From: Crotophaga sulcirostris
Lineage: Eukaryota; Chordata; Aves; Cuculiformes; Crotophagidae
Direction: 5' to 3'
Assembly (NCBI GenBank): GCA_013397455.1
Contig: VYZB01000377.1
Location: forward strand, 131,253 to 195,252
Length of the DNA stretch: 64,000 nucleotides
Program-made: the position numbers and the translations under genes
Shown: piece by piece, positions 24,106-35,605 of the stretch
Position numbering within the stretch: position 1 is the stretch's first letter
Layout: every line of letters starts with the position of its first letter
Notes under the pieces: model-generated
Seen by the model: only the letters and a program-made list of their open reading frames with translations
Databases searched by the model: none
Told to the model about the DNA's origin: nothing

Positions 24106-24447
24106 TTGTAGACAAGAATCTCATAAAATACATTTGTACAAGCCTAACAATATATGCATTGTATGCTCTAACTCCTCCTGCCTTTGTGTAACAATAAACT
24201 ACAGCACTGGAGCCTTGCCTTGATCTGAGAAGGTTATAAACTATGCCAAAATTAAAGAGAAAACAGCTGAAACTCAGCTTGAGCCATAATGGTATTTAGC
24301 GGTGTTGCGTTATGGCCTTATAGAAAAGGGGAGATTGCTGACAGATGAAGCACTGCAATGAAGTAGTTGTCACCAGAATTTGGGATATACTGTCTTTAAA
24401 GGGAATTTAATTAGATGTTTATTAAAATAAAAATATTATAGCAATAC

Positions 24448-24546
24448 CTGGACCACGGATTCTACAAATGACTGTACAAGGCAGTCAATGTCAGTATAGT
24501 GTGCAAGATTTGAAAAACAGGCGTGCAGTAAGTCTGAATCCTTGAG
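24448..24546 (-). CDS. candidate coding exon (unconfirmed)
   Basis: Minus-strand 99-base segment. The acceptor has a good pyrimidine tract (CCCCTCTCTTTTAAACATATTCCTTCCAG), and the donor is GTCCAG/GTATTG. It starts and ends on codon boundaries with 33 open codons (LKDSDLLHACFSNLAHYTD...ESVVQ), reading like a soluble helical protein. I cannot name the protein. Plus-strand candidates elsewhere mean that not all of these can belong to one gene. Confidence 0.2.
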
Positions 24547-25982
24547 CTGGAAGGAATATGTTTAAAAGAGAGGGGCTTTTTCTGTCTTTGAAACTGTTTA
24601 AGGACTATGTAGTAATACAGCTTTCTTTTTCATGAAGTTTCTCAAGTCACAAACTCTGTAATTCACAAAATAGAACATGAGGAGTGCCTTTTAAGAATTT
24701 TCTTTGTTTGTTTTTGTTTTGTTTTTTTTTCCCTTTAAGTTTGTTTATATTTCAGATGCTGACTGCTCTTTGAAAACTAATAAACACAGTTCTGTTAAGT
24801 GTAGCTTGTTGGTGAGGGAGGGATTGCTAGCAATTCCCTGATGATTGTATTACCTCATATCTGCAACATACCACTCCTGAAATGGTCATTGAGTCAGAAA
24901 GTTGTTCATCCTTTCTTTTTCGTAAGCCTAGAATCAGATACAGTTTTTTGCTATTCTGAGATCCTGGCAAAGTGTTTCTGAAAGGCAAACTCCAATGCTG
25001 CTTAGTCTTTCACAATTATGGTGCTACAACTATATGGGATTCCAGCAAATTTCTTAAAATAATAAGTATGTGTGAGTTGGAAATCTCTCTCAGAATGCTA
25101 GTAGACTTGGGACAGTTACACATTTATTAACTACTTTATTCTAGACTTAGGCTTCACCTTTTCGCTATTACCAGAACAAATATACTCTGTTAGCACAATT
25201 GTGGATAAATGCTGTTTTATTTAAAATATACAAGCATTTACATTGCTGTGACACTTTCCCATTTTCTGACAAAGACTAGCTAAGCACTACCTCCTTCCTT
25301 CCATGTCATTTTGTCACCATCAGCAAGTTTCAAATTGTTGGACCTCACTGATGTAGAGTTATTAGTACAAGAGTCCTATAGTCTTGAGAGGTTATGTGGC
25401 TAATTTTTGGGCTGGTCAATGTCAGAATCATCCTGGATAATTCAGTAGAATTTCAGAAGATATATTTTTATATAGAAACATCCTCTATTTCACCTCACCT
25501 CGGTGAACGCAGATCTGTGGTACATACAGTGGGACTGTTATGGTAGAAAATTTTGTTAGAGGTGAATAACAGAGTGACTGCTTTCTTGGTGTAATGCTGT
25601 TGGTTATATTACGCCACAAATTGAACTTTTCAGGCTTATTTGCAAAACCAGTAAACTTGAGAACACACATAGAGGCGACTGCTGAGTTTATTTAAAGTTA
25701 TGAAAATTCATGTTAAAATTCCATATTATACTATTTCAGTTTGTTTTCATTTGCTGAAAGTGAGAAGTTTTGGTATATCCTGACAGTTAAGTTTCCAGAC
25801 CTTGCAGCCTTTAATACAGCATGTCTGTTTCTCCTGTATTCATAATATGCAAAGGAATTTTGTGTTCTTATAACCAGGAGGCACTTTGGGGAAAGCCTCC
25901 TGAGATTTGGAATAAAACAGTGAATTTCAGTTCTACTTTGATGTTTCATTTCATGACAATCACAACAAATAACCTAAGGTGT

Positions 25983-26004
25983 CTCTTCTCTTTGAAGAGA
26001 AGAG
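25983..26004. repeat. perfect 10-base inverted repeat, 2-base spacer
   Basis: CTCTTCTCTT is followed by TG and then AAGAGAAGAG. Arms are exact complements, with polypurine on one strand and polypyrimidine on the other. Confidence 0.9.
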
Positions 26005-27251
26005 CCAATTCCTAACAACAGATGTGGGTTTTTTGTAGTGCTCCTGCCAGGTATGATTTGAATATCACTGTCATTAGCCTGTCAGAAATTTTCTCCTGTT
26101 TTGTGAATCATCTCTGGCATTGTGTTCTATAATATTATTGTAGCTCAGCATGGCTTTGGCCAAAATTTATGCTGGAGCCTCTTGTTCCCCTTGATTACGG
26201 TTAATATTATTATTTTTAATGTCTAATTACTGGCGGAGTGACTTAGTTTTTTATTGTACCCTCCTACAGTTAAGCCTTTCTGATGAAATCCAGACTTCCA
26301 TCTGGCATGGACTAGTGTAACTCCATAAAAGTCAGTGTTGATTTATACTGGAAAGGGGAATCTTGCTCACAAAATTATTGGGAGTTTATATCCTCTTGAG
26401 TCAATTTTCTGTTCTTCATTAAGGTCCATTTTTTGTTGTTGATGTTTTATGCATCAGAAATAATACAAAGAATTAATTTGTCGTTCACTTTGCTCATTCC
26501 TTCATCAGATAAGTATGCCATGCTGTTCCATGCATATGTTTGAGTTTTAGCTGAAGATGAATATGGTTATTTCTTAACTAACTCACAAGAATTAATTAGT
26601 GAAACTGGCACAACTTGCAGTTGTTTTTCTTACTGATTAGAGGCACATTTCTGTACCCCATTTTACCTTTCTGAAACTGGAGACACTGTACTTTACTCAG
26701 AGTATCTAAATAATTCTTCTATAATTCAGTGACGTGTAAGTGTGCCTTACAATATTTTGAAAGACTTGGTTAATACAATAAGAAATATAATACTATTATT
26801 GTGATAGCAAAAATAGGGCTTCCTCAATACAACGTTAACTCTATTAATAATTTACTTGCTAAAGCATGTGTCAGCAGAAGTGAGTTTACTTTCTGAAAAC
26901 TGTAACAGGATTGCAGGGTTTGTACGTGTGTGTATGAATGAATTTTTGTGATTAACTAGCACTTAATTAAAACAAAAATGTATGAATATCTAGACATACT
27001 TAATGCTATTACAGAAATTCAGCAATTATCACTAGAAATATTATTCACGTTTTCAAGATAGATAAATAATAAATAGCAATATCATTTCTCCCTTTGATTA
27101 AAACTCAATGAAGCATATAATACAACCTCTTGCACTTCTTCTTACACTTTAGCAAATGACTTTAAGAAGTATAATCAAAGTTCATGTGTTTCCTGTAATG
27201 GCAGCATCCTTCATTTCTATGCAATGGAGCACTACAGCATCAAATACTTAC

Positions 27252-27305
27252 CCTTTGCCTCGCTTTCTGTGTGGGGCTCCTACGATATCATTAGAAGCAT
27301 TCAAC
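27252..27305 (-). CDS. candidate short coding exon (unconfirmed)
   Basis: Minus-strand 54-base segment with a strong acceptor (CTTACTTTCATTCTAG) and a strong donor (AAAGG/GTAAGTAT). One frame is open for 17 codons (LNASNDIVGAPHRKRGK), with a basic C-terminal end. Short length makes chance likely. Confidence 0.15.
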
Positions 27306-30300
27306 CTAGAATGAAAGTAAGATTTGCAAAAATGATTTACAGCTTGTAAATGATTTTTTTTTTCCCCTAAGTGGCTTAACCTTCAAGGAACCCAGTAATT
27401 CATAGATGTCACTTCTGAGTTGGCTTTATTCCAAAGGGGAAAGGAAAATATGACTACTGCAGCATCGTCTGTCAATCAGATATGAATCCCTCTAATACAT
27501 TGCAGATTAGGCCACAAGTCCTTTCTTTAGGCAATTAATTTGTTTGTAAGTCCAGATGTAATTCAGCTTTAGAAAGGTTTTAAGAATAGAAGTCATTAGC
27601 AGTGATGTAGAACTATTTTTTTAATATTTAGGTCCGGTGTGGAAATACTCCTCTCATTCTAATTGATTATTTTCTTTTCACGTGAAATATTTCAGTGTCT
27701 TTTGAAACAGGGAAATGTTTAAAAAGAAACAAGCAAAAACTTAAAGCTACTTACAGCCAGGCAGATGAACAACTTGAAGTTAATTCCTGGATGACTTACC
27801 TTAGAAACATGTGTGCATATACAAATATATACACAATATTGTTTGGCTTTAAAATTTTATATTTTTTAATTTTGGAATTCTGAAGATCAGCGAAAGGAAA
27901 CTAAAAAAATAAAATCTCTCTTGACCAAAGTAAAAATGTGTAGTGCATATTCTCTGTAGATCATGTGGCTCCCAGCAGTTTTATACCCTAGCTGGCTTGA
28001 TTTCACACTTGAAAAGACCAAGTTAGACCTGAAGAAATGAGAGACACAATGGCTTATGGATCCTGGACATCTTAGGAAGTCCTTCCTTCTCTTCAACCAC
28101 CTCCTTTATGATCTATTCATTTCTTCCAAAAGTTCATTACCCAAGTCACAATTGAAAATGTTTACCTGACATTAGACCTGGGTAGGAATTTTTTTTTTTA
28201 ACTGAGTTATGTGTGGCTGTAATAAGACTGGTGATGCAGTAATGCTAGACAGATGTCTGCATAGCCTCTGCAAGGTCTTTTAGTGCTGCTTACCTCCATC
28301 ACACTTTAAATACTTTCATCATTTTCTTAGGAAATTAGAAAACAAGAGGAATGGATTTCACTGTAGTTAATAATTTTATATCCTTTATATTCTCTGTCTG
28401 TTCTGACGTGGTGCTTTTTCCACTAGGTTGAGTAAGAGAATGGAGCATTTATCTTAATTTTAAGAATATGAACCTTAAAATCACATCAGAGTGGTAAATA
28501 TTGAGGAGGAAGAGGAGCTGCTTAAACTAAGGGATAACACTGACTTAAAGGCTTCTATTAGCTATGATGGAAACTAAAGGAAAAAAAGGCTTATTTACCA
28601 CCTGCTGATTCATAATTTGACCACAAAGATTTATATAACATTGTTTGCTGTCTTTTAAAATCATTGCTAGAACTGGAGTGTGGCGGCCTTGTGTTTGCCA
28701 ATATGTCAGCTTACACAGACTGCACGTAGTCCTAAATTTGAGGTCAGAAATGTTTTCTCTGAAAAGTTAGATACTAACAGTGGTTTGGAGGTTCTGTAAT
28801 GTTTTGCAGCTTGGGGTATGTTTCGTTTTCTAGAATGAGTGGAGGTACTTTAAACAAGGGGGGTTGGGTAGTTTGTTTTTAACTCGCATGTTACAGGGAC
28901 CTCAAATGATGCTGATATCCTTGATATCTCCTGCTTGACCACCTGTTGTATATTATCTGCATGTTTTAGTTTTCAGACTTACATTACGGGTTCTGTGTTT
29001 CTTGTCATATGTTAAGAGGTTTATGATAAACTCTGATGAAAAGTGGGTGCAGTAAACACCTGTCCTGAAACCTATGTAACTAGAGAAGAAAATTACATTT
29101 AGCAAATAAGGACAGAGATAATTTTGTACATAAGTAATATATTGGTAATCAAGATTTTTCCAAAGATTTTTGTTTTACTTCCCACTTGTAACTGAACCAC
29201 AATGTAGATTAAATGGTATACACTGCACTCAGAGATATCTATGTATTCATTTGGTGACAAATAGCAAGAACTTTAAGTTCCCTGAAGAAAAAAAAAAAGA
29301 AAAAACCTTTATGTAAGAGATGCCTGTAAACCAGATGAACAACAGAAAAGGTGTTGAAAACAGGAAAAACCCAAGAGCTCTACAAAAGGTGGGAAAAGTG
29401 TTCAATAAGAGAGGCTGGCTCTTGGTTTGGGCATAGAGAAACTTAGGCAAAAAACCAACAATCTTAGCTTTACTGAAATGACAATCTGAGTAACGTGTAG
29501 TCTAGAAATCACTTAAAAATTAAAAACTGCTACATATGAAGCAGTGAACGTGGTCAACTTTATAATACTTGGCTTCCACAGAGCTTGTTCTAGATCCTAC
29601 AAAATCAGTTTTGGTAGCAGTAGGCTGCAGTACCACTACAGGACTGTTGCTGATTTTGCTGTGTAGCTTGCTTTTATAATTTGTGCAATGAATCTTGCAA
29701 ACTGTCTTGTTGAAGCTTTGGGAAAATACAAATTTCTAAGGGTTTGGTGGAATTTTGCTACATGTTTTTTCATTCTACCTGAGCCAGTGCTACCTCACTC
29801 TTAAATCACACCGTTAAAGTGGTTTTAAATTCTCTTGATATGTTTATGAACACTCATGACTATTTCCTTGAGTCTCTCTAAGAATGTGTTCTGCACATCT
29901 TTTTGTATCATGTCACAAGCATGCTGTGTTCTGACTTATCTATGTAATAGTGTTATAAGGAATTATTTTGCCATCTTCTAAAAATATAAGTAGGAGTGGT
30001 GGAAATTTTTATATAAACATTTTAATTTTGGAGATGAATATTTTTGAATCAAACTTTCTGTGACAATGTATCAACTTTGAGTGATGAAGTGTTGTGATAT
30101 AATTTCTTGTTGAAAGGAAAGTCACTGACTACTTCCCTTTTCTTAGAAAAGAAAATAAGGAGTCGACTTGGCATGAGACTAGTTTGGCAGAGACCAAATC
30201 CAATTATCCCTGTCTGACTACCCACCTCAGATTTTCCATCTCCCAGACAAATATCTTAGCCATTTGCTGTTCTGAAATAGCATTGTTGCTTTGCTCCATT

Positions 30301-33300
30301 CTGCTTTGCTTCCATTTTCTTCCAAAAGTATATTTTTTCATGATGCATTGAGAGGAATAAATAGATGGAAACAACATTAACTAGTGTGGGATGGAAAAGA
30401 TGCTTATCTGTACATCTATAGTTAAGTAGGTGTAAGTGTAGCAATACATACAAACACCTGTACTAAACGGAAAAAAATCTTTCATTTTCACACAGTTTTT
30501 AGCTCTTTATTGGAGAATGAAATGAAAAAAAAGGAGTGGAGAGGTAGCAATAAAAATAGCACAAAGCTAAAACCTGAAATAGTTCATCTTTTATAACACT
30601 TGAAAAGCTCCAAATAGAATTTATTTGGTAGCCTTAGTGCACTTTTTAAAATTATAAACCAGAAAATATATTTCTAAAAGTCACTGTGATTCCTTTCATG
30701 CTGGGTGGAGTGATTGGTTGTAGTGTATCACAATATGAATTCCCCTCCAGTTTAATTAATGTTCTATGGTACGCTAATGTGACATATTATTTAGAAAGCT
30801 ATTAATTATTGCATCTGAAATGCGTTTGGATTTTCCTTTCTAAAGATTGACTTGACTGCCATGGAGTATGAGTAGATGTAGGCACAGATCCTTTTTGTTC
30901 AATGGCAAAATGCTTTTTTTAAAAAAAGGCAACTTTATTGTACTCTGTGGTAGCATGTAGGCACCATGAGTCTAAGCAGACACACAGTGTCAGTTTTGAT
31001 TTCACTATTCTTCATTATTTTTCAGTATTACAGTCAAGAGCTGATGAAAGTGAGCATCAAGCAGTAAAATGTCAAGTTCCTAAACTGCTACCTCTCAGTG
31101 AAGCTTCCTTCTTTTTTGTCTGTCTTGAAGAAAAGAGAGTAGAGTGTGTAGAAAGCTGCTGTGCTGTCAGTTACAACGAGGAGGCTGAGCTCCATGAGGG
31201 GTTTCTGCTGCTTTGCTGCTATTAGGATGCTTTTGATAGTCAGGTAGGGGAGGTAGGCTTGACATCAGGGAAACAGAGACTTTAAGAATTGAAGGATTAA
31301 TAAAGCTTAGTAAGGTATTTTAATTTCTGACTTTACAGGGGCAAGATAAGTGACCAGTAAGTGGTAGATAACCAATAAGAAAGTTTAGGATAATTAAGGG
31401 AATAAAAGTAAAGAATGCTGATGATGACTAAATTCCTGTCATACCTCTGGAATATCTTGCTTCCTAATAGTTATCAGAGTTGTTATTTTCTCTACTCACA
31501 TGCTGCACTAAAGAGTCTCAAAGTAAATCTGCAGAACTCTTGTTATTGCGTGCTATACATTGAATGTTGTAATTGGCCGAAAGAAAGTTATTGTTTGCTA
31601 GGTATTGAAAGTCTGCCTTCTATTCTGACAATATTTGTGTTTGCTAGAAAGGAGAGTAAGGATTTTTTTTTCTCTAGTAAAGAAGCTTCTAAATAATCAG
31701 AATGATATGCCTACAATGAAAACCACCCTGTACTGGTAAAGGCTTTGTGCCATTGCAATCTATTTCTGAGTCTCACAGCCAACCTACAACATGTTGTGGG
31801 TGAAATTTGCAGGTCTAGGCCATCAGTTTCCAGTATTAGAAGAGCAGAAACAATAAGTCACTTAAGGATGAAAGATATTTTACACATTTGTCGGTGTCAA
31901 ACTTATCATTCTGTCAGAAATGTCTGTACAGTATCTTGTGGCCCGAGTCACATATACCTACAACAATGCTTAAAAGAATCACAAATGCCATCCATGTCCC
32001 ACCCCCCAAGGTCCCAGCTATGCAGCTGGCAGAATATAAAGTGAAGTGGGGGGAACCATAAGTGAATACTACCTCATTTTCCCCTTGAACAAAAATAAAA
32101 GATTAAGCACACATGCACACTTTTCTCATAGTTTTGTTTGCTTTCAGTCTTTAGTTTTTCTTGCCTGATTGTCTGGTTCATTTCCGGTTTTGTTACTTTG
32201 AATTATATTCTCCTAACCCTGTGCACTTTCTGTACTCCAGCAACTGATGTTGAGTCTTAGGTAATCTGCTACTCTTGTCTCTGGAGTGCAGTCCATTATG
32301 ACCACAGCCTGAACAATCAATGAATTTAATAAATTCTTCTGTGTAGATTGAAGCAGTAGATATTAATCAGAAAGTAGTTTCTTATGAGTAAGATAATATT
32401 AGTTAGTATTCTGTCAATCACTTTGTGTTCTGTGTATGATTAGTACCTCATATCAAAAGAGAGAACAGCCATCTTAAGAACAGAAGAGTTCTTGTAATAA
32501 AAATAATAAAATAAGAGATTCAAGGGAAGAAAGATATTATGAATCTATTTCATGAAAGCTAATAACATGATTATATGTAAATAATAAATACTTTCCATAA
32601 CCTCCCAACAATTCCATTTAAATTGGGACAAATTGGCAACTTTGATAAGGTTAGTTTCTGCTCTGTTAGTTGATATAAGAACATAATTCCCTTCAGGGTA
32701 ATATCCTGTCCACATTTGAATCTCATCCTACCTCTTGTTTGTTTATAAGCTGTATTTTTTTTTCCTATTCAAAAATTCTGTGTTTCAATCTCTGTCTGCA
32801 AGACGGACAGATTTAACACTTTTTAAGATACTCAATAGTGCTGATTTTTTAATATTAATAACACATTGTCTTTTCAATAAGCTATGAATGCAATAACTAA
32901 ATTTTTCCTGAGTGAGAAATGTATTTTAAGTGCAGGTTTTTCCATAAGACTTATAACTGTAATACACAGATATTAAGTATAAGAATTCTGTTACTAAGAA
33001 AGTAAGTTATAGATAGGTCAAGTAGGTACTGTTTTAAGACACTGAGATAATATTCAAAAGAATTGTTTATGACAAATGTTAAATTGAGTCCCTCTGCTAG
33101 TATATTTAAGCTATACTACAGATGTGTGATATAAGAATATTGTATGTGAGCATATATATACACATAATATACTTTGCTGAAGTAAGTACATTGCTGTGTA
33201 TAATTTAAAGTTTCCTTGAACTCCCAGTATATAGGAGTTGCTTTTGATGTCAAGTTCTGAAGCTGTATTTCAAAACTGAAGTTACCAAAACGAACAAGAA

Positions 33301-34741
33301 AGGGGAGACAATAACAGATAGAAATTATATTTAGGGAGAAGAGTTCTGAAAAGTATGTCTGTGTTCCTCAAGTAGGATATGGATTAGGTAGGTGATCAAG
33401 AGGGGGTGAAATGACTCATTTACAGTGGGATCAAGCTTTCCTTTACCACAGATAAGTAGATTGTTCTAGACAGAGAAAAACAGTGAACAGGCTGAGGTGA
33501 AAGGGGTTCTGACATGAGAAACTCATATTTGTTGCTGCTGTTGAAACCGTGGTAGATATTGCTTGTTGTCCTGGAGAAGGAATTATATTACCTGAAGATT
33601 TTTGTGAATATTAGGTCTAGATAGACTTGAAGTAATACCATGACATAAGAAGTCCTGCTTCTCCTGTACAGAGCTAAATCAAGTTATTAAGTTAGGAATA
33701 AAATGCAAGTAAAAATATTTCTAATATGGTTTACTTTGAGTTGCTTAGTTGCCTGAACAAATCCCAGGTGATGACTGAATCTGAAAAAAGAGAGGCTCAA
33801 ATACTGCTGCTACTCTGGAATTTTCATACAACAGAGGATATCTTTCTGGTAGCCTGTTACTTTTAAAATCTTATACTTATTAACAAATCATCAAAGATTT
33901 GTCCATTTACATTAGTGATAAATATATTCCATTGGGCATGAAAGATTTCCATGTTGTCACCATTGACCAGGTTAGGGGGATGGATCAGAACATACTGTCT
34001 TCTCATGTTTCACTGTAGCAAAAATGCTCAAGACTTTATATTGTTTATTAATTACACAAACACCCCCCACTTCTCTTACCTTTCAGTATTAATTTCAGTT
34101 CTGGTTTGCGTATACTTTCATATGCAGAAAAGTTTTATATAATTTTATTAAAGACTGTATGCTCTAAGTGGATAGTAAGGAACTGGTGTCCTCTTCCAAT
34201 TCTTGTGTAAGTTGAAGTTAGAACACTGGGAACTTCTTTTACAATACAGTCTTATGTGGATAAAAATTAGAAGTCTTTATAAGGAAACTCAGTCTCTTGT
34301 TGAAAGGTACTTTTATCTAGAAATCCTGCCTCTGTCCTTGTGGAGAAATCTGATATGATGTGACTATTAATATGTAGTTAGATCAACTTATACAGCATGG
34401 CTGAGTTGCTGAGACTCTAACATCAGGGAGTCATCAGCTTTTCTAGACAAGACATATGTGTAATGTTGTGATTATTCTCTGGTTCTGGAAATGTGCACTA
34501 CAAAATGGTACTGATGGGCTAAAGGCACAAGTTGGTATATAAAATTATAAACCTCTTGATTTTTCAGGCGATTATAATTTCAAAATAGTTATCAGGAATA
34601 ACATATGTTGTTTAAAAAAAACCAAAACAAACTAACAACAAATTAAATCTTTGTCAGGAGGCAAATTTAGAGCTGGCATTGTTATTTAAGTGGTATTTCA
34701 CCTTGAAGTCTGCTAGTTAGTAATAAAACTAACTAGGTAGG

Positions 34742-35515
34742 GTTGATCTGTTAGAAGGTAGGATGGCCCTGCAGAGGGACCTAGACAGACTGGAGAGATG
34801 GGCCGACTCTAATGGGATGAGGTTCAATAAGTCCAAATGTCGGGTACTCCATTTTGGACACAACAATCCCATGCATAGATATAGACTAGGGACGGAGTGG
34901 CTGGAGAGTAGTCAGGCGGAAAGGGACCTGGGAGTGCTGGTTGACAGGAAGCTCAACATGAGCCAGCAGTGTGCCCAGGTGGCCAAGAAGGCCAATGGCA
35001 TCCTGGCCTGCATTAGGAATAGTGTGGCCAGCAGGACCAGAGAAGTTATCGTCCCCCTCTACTCGGCACTGGTCAGGCCTCACCTTGAGTACTGCGTACA
35101 GTTCTGGGCCCCTCAGTTTGGGAAAGATGCCAGGATACTGGAGAATGTCCAGAGGAGAGCAACGAAGATGGTGAAAGGGCTGGAACACAAACCCTACGAG
35201 GAGCTACTGAGGGAGCTGGGGTTGTTTAGTCTGGAGAAGAGGAGGCTCAGGGGTGACCTTATTGCTCTCTACAACTACCTAAAAGGAGGTTGTAGTCAAG
35301 CGGGCGTTGGTCTCTTCTCCCAGGTGACCAGTGACAGAACTAGAGGGCACGGACTTAAACTTCGTCAGGGGAGGTTTAGACTTGATGTTAGGAAGAAGTT
35401 CTACACTGAAAGGGTGATTGGCCACTGGAATGCGCTGCCCAGGGAGGTGGTGGAGTCGCCGACCCTGGATGTGTTTAAGGGAAGATTGGATGAGGCACTC
35501 AGTGCCATGGTTTAG
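34742..35515 (+). pseudogene. CR1 ORF2 C-terminal fragment (intact frame)
   Basis: An uninterrupted 257-codon frame (250 codons from the first Met at 34763) ending in TAG at 35513. It encodes the region after the reverse-transcriptase palm: [70 protein letters not shown], and a C-terminus in LDEALSAMV. These match the conserved CR1 ORF2 C-terminal region. The endonuclease and catalytic palm are missing because of 5' truncation, so no active enzyme is possible. The first Met is internal to the parental protein and not a real start. Confidence 0.93.
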
Positions 35516-35605
35516 GTGATGAGTTGGTGTTAGTGTTGGCTTATAGGTTGGACCTGATGACCCTCAGAGGTCTCTTCCAACCTGGTTATACTGTGAAACT
35601 GTGAA
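34742..35605 (+). mobile_element. CR1 LINE, 5'-truncated, well preserved
   Basis: 864 bases from the 3' end of a CR1 element. Coding resemblance begins at 34742 (in-frame VDLLEGRM, family-like), which marks the truncation point. It ends in the CR1 3' tail (GACCCTCAGAGG near the stop side, then CCAACCTGGTTATACTGTGAAACTGTGAA). The open frame has no internal stops or frameshifts and is GC-rich compared with the flanks, suggesting a relatively recent insertion. The tail variant GGTTATACTGTGAA is shared with the copy at 63.8 kb. Confidence 0.96.

Larger units (their letters stand above)
23888..34741. other. AT-rich spacer, no confident gene
   Basis: Unique-looking sequence. It holds an 11-base tandem duplication (24084-24105), exon-like minus-strand segments at 24448-24546, 25291-25347, 25499-25681 and 27252-27305, a near-perfect palindrome at 25983-26004, and a TATA/AATAAA pair near 32.03-32.10 kb. 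No named transposon was recognised. Confidence 0.6.

Noticed and set aside
34886..35188. Minus-strand 100-codon frame and plus-strand 67-codon frame inside the CR1
   Set aside because: Shadow frames of the intact CR1 ORF2 C-terminal frame.
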